DNA of 64,000 nucleotides from Bradyrhizobium amphicarpaeae (GTDB lineage Bacteria > Pseudomonadota > Alphaproteobacteria > Rhizobiales > Xanthobacteraceae). Positions within the stretch are counted from its first letter, which is position 1, and every line of letters begins with the position of its first letter. The notes below the pieces were generated by a model. The model saw only the letters and a program-made list of their open reading frames with translations. It did no database searches and was not told the DNA's origin. The stretch covers positions 5,796,001 to 5,860,000 of the forward strand of contig NZ_CP029426.2 in the NCBI RefSeq assembly GCF_002266435.3. The letters run 5' to 3'. This document shows positions 58,498-64,000 of this stretch, piece by piece. Made by a program: the position numbers and the translations under genes.

Positions 58498-60444
58498 GTG
58501 AACAAGACAATTCAAACTGTCGAGAGCGCCGCTGCCGGCAGCGCTTTCCTCATCGAAGACATCTACCCCCTGATCGATAGCGGCCGCTTCGCCGTGAAAC
58601 GGATCGCGGGCGAACGGGTCGAGGTCTGGGCCGACATCTATCGCGACGGCGACGCCGTGGTCGGAGCCGCGTTGATCTGGCGACAGGAGCAGAACCGGGA
58701 ATGGCAGAGCGAGCCGATGATCCATCACGGCAATGACCGCTGGTCCGCCGCATTCACGCCGGTCGAGCCCGGCCAGTATGTCTACGCGATCGAGGCCTGG
58801 ACCGACGAGTTCGCCACCTGGTCGCATGGTGTCGCGCGCAAGCAGCGCATGGGTGCTGATGTCAGCCTGGATGCGATCGAGGGTGCGGGGCTCCTGACCA
58901 AGGCGCATGGCGCGCCACAGGACGCCGCGACGTTCATCGTCAAACAATGCGAGGATTATCTTCAGACCGGCGATGTCGCCCCGCTGCTTGCGGCCGAACT
59001 CGGCAATGCCATGGCGGAGAGCCAATCCCGGCCTGACCTGACCCGCTCGCAACTTTTTCCGCTGACCGTCGACCGCGACAAAGCGCGCTTCGGCGCCTGG
59101 TATCAGATGATGCCGCGCAGCCAGAGCCAAGTCGCAGGTCAGCACGGCACGTTGCGCGACTGCATCGCCCGCGTACCTGACATCGCCGCGATGGGTTTCG
59201 ACGTGCTCTATTTCACGCCGATCCACCCGATCGGCCGCACGCGGCGCAAAGGCCTCAACAATGCGCCGGTGGCGACCGAAGGCGGACCCGGCTCGCCCTA
59301 TGCGATCGGCTCCCCAGAAGGCGGCCACGATGCGCTGCATCCCGAACTGGGCACCATCGAGGATTTCCGTGCGCTGGTCGCAACCTGCCTCGAATATGGC
59401 CTCGAGCTCGCGCTCGACTTCGCCGTGCAGTGCTCGCCGGACCATCCCTGGCTGACGCAGCATCCGGAATGGTTCAAATGGCGGCCGGACCGCTCGGTGC
59501 GGACGGCCGATGGCCTTTATTCGGACATCGTGATCCCCGATTTCGCATCGGTCGACCGGGCTGGACTGTGGAATGCATTTCGCGACGCCATGCTGTTCTG
59601 GATCGACCATGGTGTCACCATCTTCGCCATCGACAATCACGACACCGCGCCCTTCCCGTTCTGGGACTGGCTGATCCGCGACATCCGCCGACGGCATCCC
59701 GAGGTGATCCTGTTCTCGAAGACGTTTGCCCGGCCGAAACTGATGAAGGGCCTCGCCAAGCTCGGCTTTGCGCAGTCCTTCTCCTATTTCCCGTGGCGCA
59801 CGACAAAATGGGAGCTGGAGCAATATCTCGGCGAGCTGACGCGCTATCCCGAGCGCGACTTCTATCGCCCGAACCTGTTCGTCAACACGCCCGACCTGCT
59901 GCCCTATCATCTCCAGAGCGGCGAAGCCTGGGCGTTCAAGTCGCGCGTTGCGCTGGCGGCGACGTTGTCGGGCAGTTACGGCATCTACAGCGGGTTCGAG
60001 CTGCTGGAACACGAAGCGATCCCTGGGCGCGAGGAGTATCTGGATTCAGAGAAATACCAGATCCGGCAACGCGACTGGGACCGGTCCGGCAACATCAAGT
60101 CCTACATCGCTGTGCTCAACCGCATCCGCAACGACAATGCCGCGCTCCAGCAAACGGCGAACTTGCGCTTTATCGGCATTGAAGACAGCGAGACGATCGC
60201 CTTCGTCAAGGAGGCGACCGATCTCGCCAACACCGTCGTGATCGTGATCGCTCTGTCGCGCCATGTGCGTGAATTCTGGCTGCCGCTCGGCGACGTCACC
60301 GTTGACGCGGGCGGTCAGCGGCACCATGTCACGACACTCGAAAACCTTCTCACCGGCGAACAGTCCCGCATCGAATGGGGCGGGATCAGGTTGCGTATCG
60401 ATCCCGACCGCGATCCCGCGCTCCTGTTCCGCTGCCTGGCGTAA
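58498..60444 (+). CDS. glgE: GlgE-like GH13_3 protein with missing catalytic residues
   Basis: A 648-residue protein with the GlgE architecture: an N-terminal DUF3416-type domain (about 1-185), a GH13 barrel with [15 protein letters not shown], and a C-terminal block ([19 protein letters not shown]). GlgE uses maltose-1-phosphate to extend alpha-glucans. Key sites differ from the GlgE motifs I know. The nucleophile Asp379 and third Asp466 (VNTPD) remain. The invariant Arg two residues before the nucleophile is Ala377 (FAIDN instead of FRVDN). The acid/base Glu is Lys408 (FSKTF instead of LAEAF). The phosphate-binding NPPKKY segment reads TADGLY. It may be inactive or have another role. The GTG start at 58498 is the best available. 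It is followed after 11 bases by treS. Confidence 0.82.
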   Translation: MNKTIQTVESAAAGSAFLIEDIYPLIDSGRFAVKRIAGERVEVWADIYRDGDAVVGAALIWRQEQNREWQSEPMIHHGNDRWSAAFTPVEPGQYVYAIEAWTDEFATWSHGVARKQRMGADVSLDAIEGAGLLTKAHGAPQDAATFIVKQCEDYLQTGDVAPLLAAELGNAMAESQSRPDLTRSQLFPLTVDRDKARFGAWYQMMPRSQSQVAGQHGTLRDCIARVPDIAAMGFDVLYFTPIHPIGRTRRKGLNNAPVATEGGPGSPYAIGSPEGGHDALHPELGTIEDFRALVATCLEYGLELALDFAVQCSPDHPWLTQHPEWFKWRPDRSVRTADGLYSDIVIPDFASVDRAGLWNAFRDAMLFWIDHGVTIFAIDNHDTAPFPFWDWLIRDIRRRHPEVILFSKTFARPKLMKGLAKLGFAQSFSYFPWRTTKWELEQYLGELTRYPERDFYRPNLFVNTPDLLPYHLQSGEAWAFKSRVALAATLSGSYGIYSGFELLEHEAIPGREEYLDSEKYQIRQRDWDRSGNIKSYIAVLNRIRNDNAALQQTANLRFIGIEDSETIAFVKEATDLANTVVIVIALSRHVREFWLPLGDVTVDAGGQRHHVTTLENLLTGEQSRIEWGGIRLRIDPDRDPALLFRCLA

Positions 60445-60455
60445 GGGTCCACGCC

Positions 60456-63400
60456 ATGAATGTTCTGTCTTCCGTCGACACCAAGAAAGCCGAGGCTGCC
60501 GAGATCGTGGATGAGCTCTGGTACAAGGACGCCATCATCTACCAGCTCCACGTCAAGGCCTTCGCCGACAGCAACAATGACGGCATCGGCGATTTCGCCG
60601 GCCTGACCGAGAAGCTGCCCTATCTGCAGGAGCTCGGCGTCACCGCGCTGTGGCTGCTGCCGTTCTACCCCTCGCCCGGCCGCGACGACGGCTACGACAT
60701 CGGCGACTACGGCTCGGTCAATCCCGATTTCGGGACGATGAAGGATTTCAAGCGCTTCATCCAGGAAGCGCAGAAGCGCGGCCTGCGCGTCATCACCGAG
60801 CTGGTCGTCAACCACACCTCGGACCAGCACAACTGGTTCAAGCGCGCGCGCCGCAGCCCCGCAGGCTCGAGCGCCCGCAACTGGTATGTCTGGAGCGACA
60901 CCGACCAGAAATATCAGGGCACCCGTATCATCTTCACCGACACGGAGAAGTCGAACTGGACCTGGGATCACGAGGCCGGCGCGTTCTATTGGCACCGCTT
61001 CTTCTCGCACCAGCCGGACCTCAATTTCGACAATCCCCGCGTGGTCAGCGCGCTGATCCAGGTGATGAAGCGCTGGCTGGACGCCGGCGTCGACGGCTTC
61101 CGGCTGGACGCCATTCCCTATCTGTGCGAGCGCGAGGGCACCTCGAACGAGAATCTGCCCGAGACGCATGCCATCATCAAGCGCCTGCGCCAGGAGCTGG
61201 ATTCCTACTCCAAGGGCAAGCTGCTGCTGGCCGAGGCCAACCAATGGCCGGAGGACGTGCAGGAATATTTCGGCCGTGGCGACGAATGCCACATGGCCTA
61301 CCACTTCCCGCTGATGCCGCGCATCTACATGGCGATCGCGCAGGAGGACCGCTTCCCGATCACCGACATTCTGCGCCAGACGCCCGACATTCCCTCGAGC
61401 TGCCAATGGGCGCTGTTCCTGCGCAACCATGACGAGCTGACGCTGGAAATGGTCACCGACGTCGAGCGCGATTATCTCTGGACCACCTACGCCAACGACC
61501 CCCGCGCCCGCATCAATGTCGGCATCCGCCGGCGCCTCGCGCCACTGATGGACAATGACCGGCGCAAGATCGAGCTGATGAACTCGCTGTTGCTGTCCTT
61601 CCCGGGCACCCCGATCATCTATTACGGCGACGAGATCGGGATGGGCGACAACATCTATCTCGGCGACCGCAACGGCGTACGCACGCCGATGCAATGGAGC
61701 CCGGACCGCAACGGCGGCTTTTCGCGTTGCGACCCGGCGCGACTCTACGCACCGCTGATCATGGACCCGGTCTACGGCTATGAATCGGTGAACGTCGAGG
61801 CGCAGTCACGCAGCCTGTCGTCGCTGCTCAGCGCCACCAAGCGGCTGATCTCTGTGCGCAAGTCGACGCTCGCTTTCGGCCGCGGCACCATGACCTTCAT
61901 CCGCCCGGCCAACCGCGCCGTGCTCGCCTATGTCCGGCAGTATCGCGACGAAGTGATCCTCTGCGTCGCCAATTTGTCGCGCGCAGCGCAGGCGACCGAG
62001 CTCGACCTGTCGCCCTGGAAGGACCGCATCCCCCAGGAGATGCTCGGCCGCACCCGCTTCCCCGCGATCGGCGAGCTGCCCTACATGATCACGCTGGGGC
62101 CCTACGGCTTCTACTGGTTCCAGCTTCAGGAGCGCGACAAGTCCGAGCCGGTGACGCCGCGCGCGGTGCCGGAGTTCGAGACGCTGGTGGTGCCGGTGAA
62201 TTCCAACTGGGTGTCGCTCGCCCGCGAGCGCGGCGTGTTCGAGCGCGAGGTGCTGCCGGGATTCTTGTCGCGGACGCGGTGGTATCCCGAGCACGATCCC
62301 AAGCACATCAAGACCACACTGACCTCGGCGGTGCCGTTCTGCGACATCGGCGACAACAGGCCCTGGATCGCATTCTTCGAGTCGGCAGAGCAGGACGCCG
62401 CGTCACGCTACGTGCTGCCGATGCAGATCGAGTGGGTCCGCTTCGACCGCGAGCGCTTCAACCCGAGGGCTCTCGCCGCCGTGCGCCAGGGCGCGCGCGA
62501 GGGCACGCTGCTCGACGTTGCCACCGACCAGATCTTCATCGGCCTGTTCCTGCGCAATCTGTCGCAGAATCTGGTGGTGGAAGAGAACAATCTGCGGCTC
62601 GAATTCAAGGCGACCAGCCGCTTCACCGATTACACCATCAAGGAGCCCGAACGCATCCGCGCGATCGAGCAGGCGAACAGCACCGCGCTGGTCGACAACC
62701 AGTACGTCGCCAAGATCTACCGCCAGCTCGAAAGCGGCATCAACCCCGAGATCGAGATCGGCCAATATCTCACGGAGATCGCGCGCTTTGCCAATACGCC
62801 AGCACTGCTCGGCAGCGTCGAGCTGGTCGAGGGCGACCAGCGCAGCGCGCTCGGCGTGTTGCATGCCTATGTCGAGAACCAGGGCGACGGCTGGATCGTG
62901 ACCACCGGCTATCTCGATCGCTATATCGACGAGCAGCGCGTGCTGTCGGCGGGCGAAGCCCCCCGCGAGACCCAGGAACAAGCGCCGTATTTACACTTCA
63001 TCGCGCAGATCGGCAGGCGGCTCGCGGAGCTGCACGTTGCCCTCGCCGCGGCAAAGACCGACGATCTGGCCCCGGAGCCGATCGGCTCCGCGCACGTCAA
63101 GCGACTTGTGTCCGAGCTCAAGGCGCGGGCCGAGCGGGTTTTCGAACGGCTGGCCGACAGCCGCGACGGCCTGCGGGAGGCGCACCGGCCGTTGATCGAC
63201 CGGCTCGCCGCCGTGCGCGCGTCCCTGCCTGATCACCTGAATGCGCTATTGCCTTCCGGGATCGGCGGGCTGAACATCCGTCATCATGGCGACTTCCGCC
63301 TCGGGCAGACCCTGATCGTGAAGGACGATATCTTCATCATCGACTTCGACGGCGATCCGCGCCTGCCGCTGGCCGACAAGCGGCGCAAGCTGCCTGCCGC

Positions 63401-63749
63401 GCGCGACGTCGCCGGCTTGATCCGCTCGATCGACCTTTCGGTCAGCGCGGCACTGAGCCGCGCACTCACCGGTGCCTCCGACGAGCAGGGCCGGATCACC
63501 GCCGCGCTCGACGAATGGCGCGAGCGGGCCGCCGCAACCTTCCTGTCCGCCTATCGCGAAGCCATGACCGACCGACGTCTGTGGCCGGAAGATCGGAAAT
63601 CCGCGGAAGGCCTGTTAAGGTTTTTCCTGCTTGATCAAGCGTTCAATGAAGTAGAGTACGAGCTGTCCAACCGGCCTGAGGGGCTCCATGCGCCGCTGAC
63701 CGGACTGCTTCGCATTCTGTCCAGCGCCGGGAGCGAAGCCCATGCCTAA
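60456..63749 (+). CDS. treS: Trehalose synthase (TreS) fused to maltokinase
   Basis: A 1097-residue fusion. The TreS GH13 domain (1-about 560) has [15 protein letters not shown], the nucleophile in [13 protein letters not shown], the acid/base Glu in LLAEANQWP and the third Asp in [11 protein letters not shown], all intact. The C-terminal maltokinase (about 600-1097) has [16 protein letters not shown], the kinase catalytic loop [15 protein letters not shown] and the metal-binding IIDFDGDP. The first half isomerises trehalose and maltose; the second phosphorylates maltose to maltose-1-phosphate, the GlgE substrate. AAGGG precedes the ATG at 60456. Its stop overlaps glgB by 8 bases. Confidence 0.95.
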   Translation: MNVLSSVDTKKAEAAEIVDELWYKDAIIYQLHVKAFADSNNDGIGDFAGLTEKLPYLQELGVTALWLLPFYPSPGRDDGYDIGDYGSVNPDFGTMKDFKRFIQEAQKRGLRVITELVVNHTSDQHNWFKRARRSPAGSSARNWYVWSDTDQKYQGTRIIFTDTEKSNWTWDHEAGAFYWHRFFSHQPDLNFDNPRVVSALIQVMKRWLDAGVDGFRLDAIPYLCEREGTSNENLPETHAIIKRLRQELDSYSKGKLLLAEANQWPEDVQEYFGRGDECHMAYHFPLMPRIYMAIAQEDRFPITDILRQTPDIPSSCQWALFLRNHDELTLEMVTDVERDYLWTTYANDPRARINVGIRRRLAPLMDNDRRKIELMNSLLLSFPGTPIIYYGDEIGMGDNIYLGDRNGVRTPMQWSPDRNGGFSRCDPARLYAPLIMDPVYGYESVNVEAQSRSLSSLLSATKRLISVRKSTLAFGRGTMTFIRPANRAVLAYVRQYRDEVILCVANLSRAAQATELDLSPWKDRIPQEMLGRTRFPAIGELPYMITLGPYGFYWFQLQERDKSEPVTPRAVPEFETLVVPVNSNWVSLARERGVFEREVLPGFLSRTRWYPEHDPKHIKTTLTSAVPFCDIGDNRPWIAFFESAEQDAASRYVLPMQIEWVRFDRERFNPRALAAVRQGAREGTLLDVATDQIFIGLFLRNLSQNLVVEENNLRLEFKATSRFTDYTIKEPERIRAIEQANSTALVDNQYVAKIYRQLESGINPEIEIGQYLTEIARFANTPALLGSVELVEGDQRSALGVLHAYVENQGDGWIVTTGYLDRYIDEQRVLSAGEAPRETQEQAPYLHFIAQIGRRLAELHVALAAAKTDDLAPEPIGSAHVKRLVSELKARAERVFERLADSRDGLREAHRPLIDRLAAVRASLPDHLNALLPSGIGGLNIRHHGDFRLGQTLIVKDDIFIIDFDGDPRLPLADKRRKLPAARDVAGLIRSIDLSVSAALSRALTGASDEQGRITAALDEWRERAAATFLSAYREAMTDRRLWPEDRKSAEGLLRFFLLDQAFNEVEYELSNRPEGLHAPLTGLLRILSSAGSEAHA

Positions 63750-64000
63750 ACTACCTGCCGAGGCCTATGCGATCATCGAGGGCCGCCACTCCGACCCCTT
63801 CCACTATCTCGGGCTGCATCCCGAGGGCGATAAGAGCGTGGTGCGTGCCTTTCTCCCCGAGGCCTCGAATGTCGAGGCGCTCGGCGAGCATGGCGAAGTC
63901 GCGCCGCTCGACCGCGTGCATGATGCCGGGCTTTTCATCGGGGCCCTGCCCAACGGCTCGAAGCACTATCAGTTGCGTGCGAAATTCGCGGGCAATGTCG
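63742..64000 (+). CDS. glgB: 1,4-alpha-glucan branching enzyme, N-terminal part (cut by window)
   Basis: The first 86 codons of GlgB. After [20 protein letters not shown] comes HYLGLHPEG, the N1/CBM48 region seen at the start of long GlgB proteins, then VVRAFLPEA and [11 protein letters not shown]. The gene continues past the right edge. It overlaps the treS stop by 8 bases, so GlgE-like, TreS-Mak and GlgB form one coupled operon for making branched alpha-glucan from trehalose or maltose. Confidence 0.9.
   Translation, partial: MPKLPAEAYAIIEGRHSDPFHYLGLHPEGDKSVVRAFLPEASNVEALGEHGEVAPLDRVHDAGLFIGALPNGSKHYQLRAKFAGNV

Overview
The window is a GC-rich, gene-dense stretch of an alphaproteobacterial chromosome, almost certainly Bradyrhizobium. 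The strongest single clue is a 389-residue enolase-superfamily protein (20367-21536). It matches the D-tartrate dehydratase TarD of Bradyrhizobium japonicum in length and in every published active-site position. Three families of short palindromic intergenic repeats, a GGAAC-N17-CGTT stress promoter and the general gene content agree. I see no rRNA, tRNA, CRISPR array, prophage or insertion sequence.

Layout. 1-18.5 kb: a hybrid histidine kinase cut by the left edge, a cupin, a flavin monooxygenase, secreted and outer-membrane proteins, an orphan solute-binding protein, an RND efflux pair, a CPA2 antiporter with C-terminal universal-stress domains, an MFS exporter with a divergent AraC regulator, and a receiver-HWE kinase with a coupled small ORF. 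18.8-24.3 kb: malonyl-CoA decarboxylase, tarD between two copies of one repeat, and an amidase-glutathione peroxidase-DUF3297 operon. 24.5-29.7 kb: pqqABCDE extended by an S33 peptidase and an alpha-beta-barrel protein. 29.9-37.5 kb: a three-part 2-oxoacid oxidoreductase (FAD/Fe-S subunit, gamma-alpha fusion, TPP beta subunit). A secreted astacin-like metalloprotease gene with duplicated Cys-rich domains sits between alpha and beta.

37.5-46.3 kb: two secreted proteins, an ArsR-SRPBCC-membrane-DUF1801 cassette behind paired palindromic operators, and a prkA-yeaH-spoVR operon behind a perfect sigma-EcfG-type promoter. 46.5-54.1 kb: a pentose-phosphate operon (fused transaldolase-glucose-6-phosphate isomerase, gnd, zwf, pgl, gntK, HAD phosphatase). 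54.5-64 kb: alpha-glucan and trehalose genes. GH15 and malQ run left; a GlgE-like gene, a treS-maltokinase fusion and the start of glgB run right.

Most interesting points: (i) the GlgE-like protein keeps the nucleophile Asp but appears to lack the general-acid Glu, the invariant Arg and the maltose-1-phosphate-binding motif, although it sits beside a TreS-maltokinase that should make that substrate; (ii) the metalloprotease carries an A-B-A'-B' array of Cys-rich domains with an exact 200-residue period and splits the oxidoreductase genes; (iii) the pqq operon carries a peptidase and an unknown protein; (iv) the stress kinase operon has a textbook EcfG promoter.
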